Of a stretch of 31,109 nucleotides of DNA, positions 23,516-30,973 are shown one piece after another. The DNA comes from Cardiobacterium sp963553325 (GTDB lineage: Bacteria > Pseudomonadota > Gammaproteobacteria > Cardiobacteriales > Cardiobacteriaceae): positions 1 through 31,109 of the forward strand of contig CAUVOF010000013.1 in the NCBI GenBank assembly GCA_963553325.1, given 5' to 3'. Each line of letters begins with the position of its first letter. Within the stretch, counting starts at the first letter, position 1. The notes under the pieces were generated by a model, which was not told where the DNA came from, did not search any database, and was given only the letters and a program-made list of their open reading frames with translations. The translations under genes were made by a program, and so were the position numbers.

Positions 23516-23871
23516 GCGTTGTCCGCCGAATGTTCAACGAGATACTGATACACCGCCTTCTTATTCGCGCCGGTGTGCTTGGTGACAAGCGCTGCGGTGT
23601 CTTTGGCAGAGAGTCCGGCGGCGCGCAAATCCTCGGCGAGTGGTTGCCAGCCGGCGGCTTCCTGTTCCGCTGCCGCTTCCAGCAGCAATACGAACTCGCC
23701 GCGCTGGCGGTTGCCGCCTGCCGCCAACCAAGCAGAGGCGCTGGCAACCGTCAGCATGGCAATCTGCTCGAACTGTTTGCTTAGCTCACGCGCGATGACG
23801 AGGCGGCGTGCGCCGTCAAACGCTTCTGCCATTGCTGCCAGCGAGTCGGCGATGCGGTGCGGATGTGCATT
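23512..23871 (-). pseudogene. rsmI: C-terminal remnant of 16S rRNA methyltransferase RsmI
   Basis: The frame encodes HPHRIADSLAAMAEAF, RLVIARELSKQFEQ, RGEFVLLLEAA and a C-terminal AGLSAKDTAALVTKHTGANKKAVYQY. These are the second half and helix-turn-helix tail of RsmI, the tetrapyrrole-methylase-fold enzyme that 2'-O-methylates C1402 of 16S rRNA. The S-adenosylmethionine-binding N-terminal half is missing. The frame is joined directly, and in phase, to the stop codon of the DUF896 gene. The first ATG (23832) has no ribosome-binding site. It is probably non-functional, although the GTG-overlapping next gene keeps the frame in a translated unit. Confidence 0.75.
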
Positions 23872-24105
23872 TTATTGCGGCTTGCGCTGGGCTTCTTGCG
23901 CGGCGCGCAGTTTCTGCGGAGTAACGTCGTTGCCTTCGCTATCGACGATGCGCGCGGCGAGCAGGTGGCCATCGACCTGGCCGCGGATGGCGTCGAGATA
24001 CTGGCGGCGCAGTTGGTCGCGTTCGGCGGTTTCTTCGGCGGTGAGTTCGCGCGTCTTGGCGATGTGCGCCAGTTCGTTGATGCGGTTCAAGACGGGGATG
24101 GTCAT
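23872..24105 (-). CDS. DUF896 (UPF0291/YnzC-like) small protein
   Basis: A 77-aa protein with the complete family pattern: an N-terminal helix RINELAHIAKTREL, TAEETAERDQLRRQYLDAIRG in a second helix, and the conserved IVDSEGNDVTPQKLR near the C-terminus. B. subtilis YnzC, the known example, is a helical hairpin of uncertain role. AAGGAAG precedes ATG 24105; the open frame further upstream is interrupted by a stop at 24174. Immediately after its TAA, in the same frame, comes the rsmI remnant. Confidence 0.88.
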   Translation of the reverse strand: MTIPVLNRINELAHIAKTRELTAEETAERDQLRRQYLDAIRGQVDGHLLAARIVDSEGNDVTPQKLRAAQEAQRKPQ

Positions 24106-24173
24106 CGGTGCTTCCTTATTTAATGGATGAGTGGCGGATATGGTGCTGGCGCGCCCGCTTTCAAGGCAGCGCG

Positions 24174-24246
24174 TCATTCCAGCGCCGTCTGCTGAAAGCG
24201 CTCGTCGCTGCGGATGATACCCTGCGCGCTTTCTATCTCGGTGATG
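24174..24246 (-). pseudogene. Short C-terminal coding remnant next to the MITE
   Basis: A frame ending TGA at 24174 encodes about 24 residues (ITEIESAQGIIRSDERFQQ and a short tail) outside the MITE-like element at 24247-24348, then runs into the element itself. It looks like the tail of a gene whose upstream part was replaced by the repeat. No family can be assigned and it may be chance coding. Confidence 0.25.
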
Positions 24247-24348
24247 TATAGCCTTCCACCGAAAGTTTTGCACCATATCGTCTCGCCGTGCAGCCACGTA
24301 TCACCTTCAGCATTGCTCTTTGTATAAAATTTTGAGTGTATCGCTATA
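24247..24348. repeat. Diverged copy of the TATAGC MITE-like element
   Basis: A 102-bp segment starting TATAGCCTTCCACCGAAAG and ending, on the opposite strand, TATAGCGATACACTCAAAA. The interior keeps TCGTCTCGCCGTGC, matching TCGCCTCGCCGTAC of the 4681 copy. It is older and more diverged than that copy. Confidence 0.65.
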
Positions 24349-24400
24349 CTGTGAAATAGCAATAGATAAGCTATGTTTTTAGCTTTTGAGGATATTAAAT

Positions 24401-24430
24401 GACCGCGCCATGCGCGGTCTTGGTTTTTTA
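24401..24430. terminator. Hairpin terminator between DUF896 and DUF2339 genes
   Basis: GACCGCGC/GCGCGGTC stem with a CAT loop, followed by TTGGTTTTTTA on the plus strand and ATTTAATAT on the minus strand. The better T-run faces plus, where no gene precedes it; it probably serves the minus-strand DUF2339 operon. Confidence 0.6.
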
Positions 24431-24456
24431 TTCGTCGCCATTGTCATTTTTAGGCG

Positions 24457-24491
24457 TTTACATACGCGGTAGCGGGGTTCGTGTATGTAAA
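24457..24491 (-). repeat. 35-bp imperfect palindromic repeat, copy 2
   Basis: Reverse complement of the element at 17494-17528 with one mismatch in 35. It ends 4 bp before the stop codon of the DUF2339 gene, so again it follows a gene end in the same relative orientation. Confidence 0.85.
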
Positions 24492-24495
24492 TGCG

Positions 24496-27400
24496 CTAAT
24501 CGTCCTCCGCGGCTTTCTTCGGCGCGGGTGCGAAGTAGCTAACGAGCAAGAGCAGTACGCCGACGCCGATGAAGGAAATGATGCGGGCGATGCCGTTGCT
24601 GTCGCCGAGTTCGACCACAAACAGTTTGACGACGACGATGCCCATCAGCGCCGCGCCCGCTGTCCACAGGCGGCGTTGTTGGCGCTGGTGGCCGCTTGCC
24701 ATCAGCGCGATAGCGCCCAGCGCCCAGGTGAGGCTGAGGCTTGCCTGCACGCCAAACGATGCCAAGAGGTCATGCGCGCGCCACGGCACGCCGAGGTAGT
24801 GGTGCCAGATGCGCAGGATGTCGAGGCTGACGATTATCCAGGCAAGGACGGCGAGCGGCAGGGCGCGCGGCAGGTTTGCCGTCCAGGCGGCAAGGTCGCT
24901 TTGTTGCCACCAGCGCCACAGCAGCCACAGCGCGGCAAGGCTGACGAGCTCCAGCGGGTTCAACAGCGGCAGGTATGGCAGGGTCGAACTGCCGCCGCTG
25001 TGGTGCAGGTTGTAGTAGATGAGCGTGCCGAGGATGAGCGCGACCAGCGGCAAGGCAGCGGCGCCGTGGTAGATGCTGCGGTAGCGCTGTGTCCACGGTT
25101 GCAAGGCGGGCAGGGTCGGCAGGGTGAGCGCCAGCAAGGGTGCTGCCAGGAGCGCGGGCAGCTGCCACAGGCTGTCGGCACCGAAGGTGGTGATGGCAAC
25201 GGCACTCGCGAGGCGCATCAGGTTGAGGGTGTGGATGTTGTAGCCAAGCGCGTGCAGCCACGGGCGGATTTGCGCGATGCCGGGTTCTGGGTCGTCTTCG
25301 CTGTGCGTCAGGGTCAGGGCGTGCAGGACGATGGCGGCGAAGTTCAGCTGTAGCCATTCGCCGGGCGCATTGGCGCTGCTTCCGATGAGCACCAGGCTCG
25401 CGAGGGTGTAAAGCGGCAGCCAGACGAGGGCGAGGCGCGCGGCTTTGTGCCAGTCGAAGCGGCTCGCTACGTGCAGCAGCGCTGCGCTTGCGAGGATTGA
25501 CCAGAGGTAGCGGGTCGCGGACAGGTAGCCGTAGTGATTTAGCGCCCGGGTCAGGGCGAGGCCGAAGACGAATGTGCCGAGGATGAGGAGCAGCCAGGCG
25601 CTTGTGCCGTGCAGCGCGTTGCTTTCACTATCGCGGTCGTGCAGCCAGGCGGTTGCCAGCATGGCGAACGCAATGAGGATAAGGATGAGGTCGCTGTCGG
25701 CGGCGAGCGGCAGCGCCAGCAGATGGCTGCCGATGGTAAGCAGGCTGATGGTCGCGGCATAGACTCGCGGCGCCGGGTGCGGTTCGTCGTGTTCGCCGCT
25801 GCAGTAGGCGTACTGGATGAGGGCGAGGAAGAAGGCGGTCGCGGCGACCAGCGGCGCTGCCCATGCGGGCGGCAGGATGATGAGCGGCAGGACGACGGCA
25901 GCGGCGTAGGCGACGATGGCGCTGCCGCGTTGCCCGGCGACTTCCCAGGCGGGCACGGGTTCGCGCGCCGTCTGCCACCAGCCGAGGATGTTGGCACTGC
26001 CGCAGGCGGCGATGATGAGGGTGATGCCGACCGAGCCTTGCAGCAGGGTTTCGCCAAACGGGCTGAAGTGGTAGGTGGTGGCAAGAATGGCGAGCGCGAA
26101 GACGGCGAGGACGAACGCCGCTTGGCGCGCGAGGGCGTTCGTGAGGCGCAGGCCGAGGTGGTAAACGGCGCTCGCTTCCACCAGCCACACGGTAATTGCC
26201 CATTTGGCGGGCAGGATGAGCAGCGGCAGGGCAAGGGCAACCAGCACGGTGGTGAGGAAGGTCGCGCCGAGCAGGTTGCGTTCCCATTCGGCGCGCGCGT
26301 CGTTTTTGGCGGCGGTGAGGAGGATGGCGCTGCCGCTCGCGGCGGTAACCAGCGTCGCGCTGAGTGAGCCTTGCAGGGCAACGGCGGCGTCCGGGGCGAT
26401 GCGGTAGTGGGCAAGCAGGGCGATGGCGGCGGCGAGTTGCAAGAGCAGCGCGCCGAGGCGGCTGATGGGGTTTTCGTGGCGCGTCGCCAGGTAGTAAACG
26501 AGCGCCGCTTGCAGGCTCCAGCTGCTTGCCGTCCAGCGGCCATCGAGGGCGAGCGGGATGGTGATGACGGCAAAGAGCGCGGCGAGGATGAGGCTGGCCT
26601 CAATGAGCGGACGCAAATCTGCGTCCCTGCGCGCGAGCAGGGCGACGCCGCCGTACCAGGCGGCGAAGGCGAGCGCCGACCACGCCGCGCCGTAGGGGAT
26701 GTGCTGGATGAGGCTGTATTGCAGGCCGAAGCAGCCAAAGGCGGTTGCGCCGAGCAGGGCGCTGTCGAGGCGGCCGATGCGCTGCAAGCCGCGCAGGCAG
26801 TAGGCGAGGATGGCGCTGAGGTTGGCATCATTGGCGAGCGTTGGCAGGTCGCCCGCAGCGGCGCGTTGCCGGGCGTAACGCCAGACGATGGCGGTGTAGA
26901 GCGCAAGATGGTAAATGAGGAAAGGCTCAATGCTGGCGAGTTGCGCCGGGTCGTAATAGACGCTGTCCCAACTGCTGGCGATGGCGAGCGTGCCGCTAAA
27001 GCCGATGAGGTTAAGCGAGCGCCATGCCTTGTAGCGGGCGATGAGGGCGACGCCGCTGTTCAACAGCGCGAGGTAGGCAAAGAGCGCGAGGTAGTTGTTG
27101 CTGCCGCTGGCAGTCAGCACCGGTGCGGCGAGACCGCCGATAAGGGCGATTTGCGCAAGGATTAGCGCGTTTTGCAGCACGGCGAGGGCGACCAGCAGCG
27201 CGGTGGTCGCGCTCATCAGGGCAAAAGCAAGCGGTGGGTCGAGCAGCGCGTGCAATTTCAGCGCGGCCAGGGCGGTGAGATAGAGAATGGCAAGCGCCGC
27301 GCCCTGAATGGCAAGCGCGTAATCGCGGCGTTTTTCGCGCAGATGCCAACCAGCGGCGGCAAGCACCACGGCGGTGGTGGCAACGGCGCAGTAGCGCAGT

Positions 27401-28137
27401 GGGATGGAAATGTGCACGCGCGCCGAGGCGTAGCGCAGCAGGAAGGCGAGGCCAAGGAAGAGGATGGCGATGCCCGCTTTCAGCAGCAGGTTTTCGCTGA
27501 AAAAGGCGGCGAGCGACGGCGGCAGAATGCCGGGCGTGTCGTCTTCGCGTGTAACGGAGGGTTTCGCTGCGGGACGCGGTTTCGGTGGTGGCTGGCGTCC
27601 GGCGACGAAGGTGTTGTCGTCGGCAGCGGCAGGAATGGGGCGGGGTTGGGGCGGGCGGACAGGCTTCGGCGGTGGCGCAGTTTCCGCGGCTTTGATCGGG
27701 GGCGTGATGAGGTCGTCAAGTTCGGGCAGTTGCCAGTCATCGACCGACGTTTCTGCGATAGATTCCGGCGGCGGGAAATGCTTGGGCATCTCGGCACTGA
27801 CCGCCTGCGGTGTTTCCTCAATCCGCAGCGGCAGGGTGATGGGAATGCGCGGCTGGCGCGCGACTTTCGCTTGCAGTTGCCGCAGCTCACTGCGCAGCGT
27901 GCTTACTTGTTGCTGCAAATCATAGACCAGCTGGCGCAGGCTGGTGATGTCGTCCGTGGCAGCTGGCGCGCGCGGCGGTGGCGTTTCCCCGCTGTCACGT
28001 TGCGAGCCGTACATGACGAGCGTGCCAATAATGCCGAGTATGCTGAAAATGCCGCGGCCGCCGAGGACGATGTCGGCAAACAGCCCGGCAGGCAGGATGA
28101 CACAAATATAGAGAGCAGAAATCGCGCAGCCGTTCAT
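24496..28137 (-). CDS. DUF2339 polytopic membrane protein
   Basis: A 1213-aa protein. After an N-terminal membrane segment comes a coiled coil (about 64-95, LRQLVYDLQQQVSTLRSELRQLQ) and a long Pro-rich disordered stretch (to about 205), then more than twenty hydrophobic helices to the C-terminus. The first membrane block has ENLLLKAGIAILFLGLAFLLRYA, followed by ALAIQGAALAILYLTALAA. These are the recognisable DUF2339 signatures. The family's role is unknown; envelope functions are often guessed. The start overlaps the upstream stop (ATGA), so it is coupled to the 135-aa membrane protein gene. The end carries one of the 35-bp repeats and a hairpin. Confidence 0.9.
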   Translation of the reverse strand: MNGCAISALYICVILPAGLFADIVLGGRGIFSILGIIGTLVMYGSQRDSGETPPPRAPAATDDITSLRQLVYDLQQQVSTLRSELRQLQAKVARQPRIPITLPLRIEETPQAVSAEMPKHFPPPESIAETSVDDWQLPELDDLITPPIKAAETAPPPKPVRPPQPRPIPAAADDNTFVAGRQPPPKPRPAAKPSVTREDDTPGILPPSLAAFFSENLLLKAGIAILFLGLAFLLRYASARVHISIPLRYCAVATTAVVLAAAGWHLREKRRDYALAIQGAALAILYLTALAALKLHALLDPPLAFALMSATTALLVALAVLQNALILAQIALIGGLAAPVLTASGSNNYLALFAYLALLNSGVALIARYKAWRSLNLIGFSGTLAIASSWDSVYYDPAQLASIEPFLIYHLALYTAIVWRYARQRAAAGDLPTLANDANLSAILAYCLRGLQRIGRLDSALLGATAFGCFGLQYSLIQHIPYGAAWSALAFAAWYGGVALLARRDADLRPLIEASLILAALFAVITIPLALDGRWTASSWSLQAALVYYLATRHENPISRLGALLLQLAAAIALLAHYRIAPDAAVALQGSLSATLVTAASGSAILLTAAKNDARAEWERNLLGATFLTTVLVALALPLLILPAKWAITVWLVEASAVYHLGLRLTNALARQAAFVLAVFALAILATTYHFSPFGETLLQGSVGITLIIAACGSANILGWWQTAREPVPAWEVAGQRGSAIVAYAAAVVLPLIILPPAWAAPLVAATAFFLALIQYAYCSGEHDEPHPAPRVYAATISLLTIGSHLLALPLAADSDLILILIAFAMLATAWLHDRDSESNALHGTSAWLLLILGTFVFGLALTRALNHYGYLSATRYLWSILASAALLHVASRFDWHKAARLALVWLPLYTLASLVLIGSSANAPGEWLQLNFAAIVLHALTLTHSEDDPEPGIAQIRPWLHALGYNIHTLNLMRLASAVAITTFGADSLWQLPALLAAPLLALTLPTLPALQPWTQRYRSIYHGAAALPLVALILGTLIYYNLHHSGGSSTLPYLPLLNPLELVSLAALWLLWRWWQQSDLAAWTANLPRALPLAVLAWIIVSLDILRIWHHYLGVPWRAHDLLASFGVQASLSLTWALGAIALMASGHQRQQRRLWTAGAALMGIVVVKLFVVELGDSNGIARIISFIGVGVLLLLVSYFAPAPKKAAEDD

Positions 28138-28541
28138 CGCTTGGCACTCCAGCGGGCGGGCAGATAGAGGGCGAGGAAGACGGCGGCGACGTTGGTCAGC
28201 ATCAGGGCGATGTCGGTAGCGGTGAGGTTTTCGCGCAGTTGCGCCAGCATCATCGGCATCATCGTACCGTGCATCTGCCGCAAGGTGTCAAAGCCGAGAT
28301 ACCACACCGTCTCGCCGACAAAGCGGGCGAAACTCAAGAGATAAACGAGCGGCAGCGCGGCAAGACTGAAAGCGAGCGGGCGCGGCGGGCGGGCGACCAT
28401 GACGGTGAGCATGGCTGCAATCGCGGCAATCAGCGGGTAGCACCAATGAAACTGGGTGGCGAGGCTGGCAGGGGCTACGAGGTGCAGCGCGAGCAAATCA
28501 ACGAAGTACAGCGGGACGAATAAGGCAAGCGATTTGAACAT
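28134..28541 (-). CDS. Small four-helix membrane protein, unknown function
   Basis: A 135-aa hydrophobic protein with about four membrane helices, beginning MFKSLALFVPLYFVDLLAL. The frame is open to 28649, but the extra residues are Arg- and Pro-rich and not membrane-like, so I place the start at ATG 28541, although its ribosome-binding site is weak. The stop overlaps the DUF2339 start by four bases, making a two-gene operon. The middle contains FARFVGETVWYLGF and a Met-rich HGTMMPMML loop. No family recognised. Confidence 0.7.
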   Translation of the reverse strand: MFKSLALFVPLYFVDLLALHLVAPASLATQFHWCYPLIAAIAAMLTVMVARPPRPLAFSLAALPLVYLLSFARFVGETVWYLGFDTLRQMHGTMMPMMLAQLRENLTATDIALMLTNVAAVFLALYLPARWSAKR

Positions 28542-28636
28542 GGCAGTTACTGGTCGGTGGGTTCGCGGGCATCTTATTATCAGCACGCGGGCGGATTCAA
28601 CTGGGCAATTGCGCGCTGCCCGCGGCTTGCCTATAG

Positions 28637-28873
28637 TTGCCGCCAACAACCGACCGGAAAAGCGTCCTCGACCGGGTAGCGAGCGACAAGGACACCACCC
28701 TCATTACCCGAGGCAACGGCGAAGATGCCGTCGTTATGTCGCTTGACACCTACAACAGCCTGATGGAAACCCTGCATCTGCTGCAATCACCCGCCAACAT
28801 CGCACACTTGCAACGCTCCATCGCGCAGTACCAAAACGGACAAAGCACCCCGCAGGCACTCACCGATGACTGA
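28637..28873 (+). pseudogene. YefM/Phd-type antitoxin remnant lacking its N-terminus
   Basis: The frame encodes LDRVASDKDTTLITRGNG, VVMSLDTYNSLMETLHLL and QSPANIAHLQRSI, which match YefM from its second strand to the toxin-binding tail. The first strand and helix (the SYSEARQNL-like DNA-binding part) are absent; the only start is TTG 28637 with no ribosome-binding site. Without that part, dimerisation and operator binding would be lost. The stop overlaps the yoeB start (ATGACTGA), the classical yefM-yoeB arrangement. Confidence 0.8.
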
Positions 28874-28922
28874 GCGCTTACTCACCTTCACCGATGAGGC
28901 GTGGCAGGATTACCTTATATAG
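28866..28922 (+). pseudogene. YoeB-type toxin remnant, cut after 17 codons at a TATAGC repeat end
   Basis: ATG 28866 begins MTERLLTFTDEAWQDYL, the N-terminus of YoeB ribosome-dependent mRNA interferases (E. coli: ...W..E.W.DYL..). After codon 17 the sequence becomes TATAGCGATACA (28918-28929), identical to the right-end tip of the MITE-like repeats, giving Ile and then a stop. All catalytic residues are missing, so the toxin is dead. Confidence 0.75.
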
Positions 28923-28929
28923 CGATACA
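28918..28929. repeat. Solo terminal fragment of the TATAGC repeat
   Basis: TATAGCGATACA equals the first 12 bases of the right terminal repeat (reverse complement) of the 4681-4786 and 24247-24348 elements. No second end is found nearby. Confidence 0.45.
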
Positions 28930-28931
28930 CC

Positions 28932-28971
28932 ATCCCGCTATGTGGCGGGATTCTACCTACCACCGTATAAT
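28932..28971 (+). promoter_or_regulatory. Hairpin and -10 box upstream of threonine aldolase
   Basis: A perfect 7-bp inverted repeat, ATCCCGC (28932-28938) and GCGGGAT (28945-28951), precedes TATAAT at 28966-28971, 28 bp before the start codon. No good -35 is present, so an activator or operator role for the palindrome is possible. Confidence 0.4.
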
Positions 28972-28999
28972 GCCGCCCCCATCAACCAGGAACACCCTC

Positions 29000-30034
29000 A
29001 TGGCACTATTTGGCAATGACTACCTCGCCGGCTGCCACCCGGCCATTCTCGACGCACTAACCGCAAGCAACCTCGAACAAACTGCCGGCTACGGCCTCGA
29101 CCCTTACAGCGAAGCGGCGCGGACGACCATCCGCGCGCTGGTTGGCGATGCGGCGGCGGACGTGCATTTCCTCGTCGGCGGTACGCAGGCCAACGCCACC
29201 GTTATCGCCAGCATCCTGCGCCCGTGGCAGGGGGTGATTGCCGCCGACAGCGGCCACATCGCCACCCACGAAACCGGCGCGATTGAGGCGCACGGCCACA
29301 AGGTGCTGACCCTGCCCGGCACGGACGGCAAGCTGACGGCGGCGCAAGTGCAGGACTTCATGGAAAGCTACTGGCTGGCGAGCGGCATCAAGGAACACAT
29401 CGTCCAGCCGGGGATGGTGTATCTCTCACAACCGACTGAATTCGGCACGGTGTACAGCAAGGCAGAACTCACCGCGCTGGCGCAAACCTGCCGCCATTAC
29501 CGCCTGCCGCTCTTTATCGACGGCGCGCGCCTCGGCTATGCCCTCGCCCCTGATGTCAGCGACGTAACCCTGCCCGACCTCGCCGCGCTCTGCGACGTCT
29601 TCACCATCGGCGGCACCAAATGCGGCGCGCTCTTCGGCGAAGCGGTGGTCATCACTAACGATGCTTACAAAGAACACTTCCGCGCGATGATGAAACGCGG
29701 CGGCGGCCTGCTCGCCAAAGGGCGGCTGCTCGGCATCCAGTTTGAGGTGCTGCTGCGCGACGGCCTCTATCAGCGCATCTGCGCCGCGGCGCTCGCCTAC
29801 GCCCGTGAAATCCGCGCCGCCTTTGCGGCAAAAGGCGTGGACTTCTATGGCGCATCGACCACTAACCAGCAATTCCCCATTTTGGACGGCGCGCAGGCGG
29901 ACTACTTCCAGCGCGCATTCGGCTTTGCCTACTGGCAGGCGCACGGCGATAAACACGTGCTGCGCTACTGCACCAGTTGGGCGACGACGGCGGAAGACGT
30001 GCGCGAATTGCTGGATGCGATTGCGCGGTTGTAA
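29000..30034 (+). CDS. Low-specificity L-threonine aldolase (beta-eliminating lyase family)
   Basis: PLP enzyme of fold type I, expected to split L-threonine or allo-threonine into glycine and acetaldehyde. The product has 344 aa. Typical features are GGTQANATVI (PLP-ring contact), HETGAIEAHGHKV, VYLSQPTEFGTVY, FIDGARLGYAL with the PLP-binding Asp/Arg, and FTIGGTKCGALFGEA with the Schiff-base Lys207. The start at 29000 follows CCAGGAA; the 33 codons upstream belong to the toxin remnant region. A strong terminator follows. It is a stand-alone gene between toxin-antitoxin fragments. Other beta-eliminating lyases share these motifs, so exact substrate preference is not proven. Confidence 0.9.
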   Translation: MALFGNDYLAGCHPAILDALTASNLEQTAGYGLDPYSEAARTTIRALVGDAAADVHFLVGGTQANATVIASILRPWQGVIAADSGHIATHETGAIEAHGHKVLTLPGTDGKLTAAQVQDFMESYWLASGIKEHIVQPGMVYLSQPTEFGTVYSKAELTALAQTCRHYRLPLFIDGARLGYALAPDVSDVTLPDLAALCDVFTIGGTKCGALFGEAVVITNDAYKEHFRAMMKRGGGLLAKGRLLGIQFEVLLRDGLYQRICAAALAYAREIRAAFAAKGVDFYGASTTNQQFPILDGAQADYFQRAFGFAYWQAHGDKHVLRYCTSWATTAEDVRELLDAIARL

Positions 30035-30038
30035 GGAC

Positions 30039-30069
30039 AAAAAACGCCGACAGCGGTCGGCGTTTTTTA
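30039..30069. terminator. Terminator after threonine aldolase, probably bidirectional
   Basis: Perfect 13-bp stem AAAAAACGCCGAC/GTCGGCGTTTTTT with an AGCG loop. It serves the aldolase gene on the plus strand and the antitoxin gene on the minus strand. Confidence 0.95.
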
Positions 30070-30091
30070 TTGGGCGGGTTGTGGCAAGCGT

Positions 30092-30382
30092 TCAGCCAAA
30101 GAGGATGTCTTTCATCATCTCGTCGAGGTTGTCGTAGCCTTTGCCAAGTGTGCCGTTTTGCCGCTTTTCCTGCGCCTCCATCAGTGCCTGTCGGGTGGTT
30201 GCGTTGGGAATGTGTCCGCTGGCGTGATGCTCAAAGGACAGCGGCACGGTTTGGGTGTCGGCAATTTGTTTGAGAAAGAGTTTGAACGCTTGGGCGGGCG
30301 GCAGTCCGTAGTGTTCAAGCACGGCAAAAGCGCGGTCGCGCAATTCCTGGTCAATATGGATGGTGTAGTTGGTAATAGCCAT
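30092..30382 (-). CDS. RelB/DinJ-family antitoxin without an adjacent toxin
   Basis: A 96-aa protein with the ribbon-helix-helix N-terminus of DinJ/RelB (YTIHIDQELRDRAFAVLEHYGLPPAQAFKLFLKQIA) and a C-terminal toxin-wrapping segment (ALMEAQEKRQNG, then a DNLDEMMKDILFG end). Such antitoxins repress their own operon and neutralise YafQ/RelE mRNA interferases. A toxin gene would be expected immediately downstream (left of 30092), but only the aldolase terminator is there. GGAG lies 8 nt before the ATG, and a perfect inverted repeat sits 23 bp upstream, so it could still be expressed and autoregulated. Confidence 0.85.
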   Translation of the reverse strand: MAITNYTIHIDQELRDRAFAVLEHYGLPPAQAFKLFLKQIADTQTVPLSFEHHASGHIPNATTRQALMEAQEKRQNGTLGKGYDNLDEMMKDILFG

Positions 30383-30404
30383 TGTCTTGCTCCGGTACGT
30401 TTTG

Positions 30405-30427
30405 ATAAAGCCAGAATTTCGCTTTAT
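30405..30427 (-). promoter_or_regulatory. Inverted-repeat operator candidate of the DinJ-type gene
   Basis: Perfect 7-bp arms ATAAAGC and GCTTTAT with a 9-bp spacer, 23 bp upstream of the antitoxin start, where a ribbon-helix-helix dimer would bind. Confidence 0.5.
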
Positions 30428-30532
30428 TCATGATACTCACCCGCTGCGGGCTTCGCCCTGTAGGGGAAGGGGATTATCCCTATGAACCGTCCTGCTGTCT
30501 GCGGTGCCGATTCGTTGCAAATTTCTCGCCCT

Positions 30533-30922
30533 TTAATCGCCGAGGAACTCACCGATATAGGTCAAACCGCTATATTTCTTTTGTGGCGAGATAAATAAAT
30601 CTGGGTCGGAATACCACAGGACAGTGTTTCCCTTTGTGATACCTAATGCCCGGCATTTTTCCGTTATCGCGGGTATTTCAGATTCATCAACCGCAGCTTC
30701 AGCCAGCAACACATTCAATGGGACGATTTCAGGAAATGGCGGAATAATCCCGATATAGTCCTCGTCATATTCTTCAGCCAGCCCGATATCCTGACAGAAG
30801 AGGCAATAAGCGCTTTCCTGTAAATCGTCTTGCGCGAAATACCGCTCATATTCCGCCGGGTTCGTTATCGTCCCTAACCATAAATGCACGCGGTCAAAAC
30901 AGTCATCTTCTAGTGTATCCAT
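30533..30922 (-). CDS. Immunity protein 22 (Imm22)-like protein
   Basis: A 129-aa acidic cytoplasmic protein with features I associate with Imm22, the polymorphic-toxin immunity family: VHLWLGTITN near the start, AYCLFCQDIGLAEEYDEDYIG, and a C-terminal NTVLWYSDPDLF. The start is ATG 30922 with AGGAAA 6-7 nt upstream; a longer frame (to 30961) exists but lacks a ribosome-binding site. Such proteins protect cells from a sibling's toxin domain, usually encoded next door; no toxin is present here. Base composition is noticeably more AT-rich than its neighbours, consistent with horizontal transfer. Confidence 0.7.
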   Translation of the reverse strand: MDTLEDDCFDRVHLWLGTITNPAEYERYFAQDDLQESAYCLFCQDIGLAEEYDEDYIGIIPPFPEIVPLNVLLAEAAVDESEIPAITEKCRALGITKGNTVLWYSDPDLFISPQKKYSGLTYIGEFLGD

Positions 30923-30973
30923 TGTGTTTCCTGATTTTTTGCTTACGAACAGCCTTGGCAATGCAGCGATGGC

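Noticed and set aside
24481..25353. Plus-strand open frames along the DUF2339 gene
   Set aside because: Gln/Arg/Gly-rich shadow translations of a membrane protein gene; no start signals.
30447..30458. GGGCTTCGCCC hairpin upstream of the DinJ-type gene
   Set aside because: No T-run and no gene reading into it; too little to call a terminator or regulatory element.
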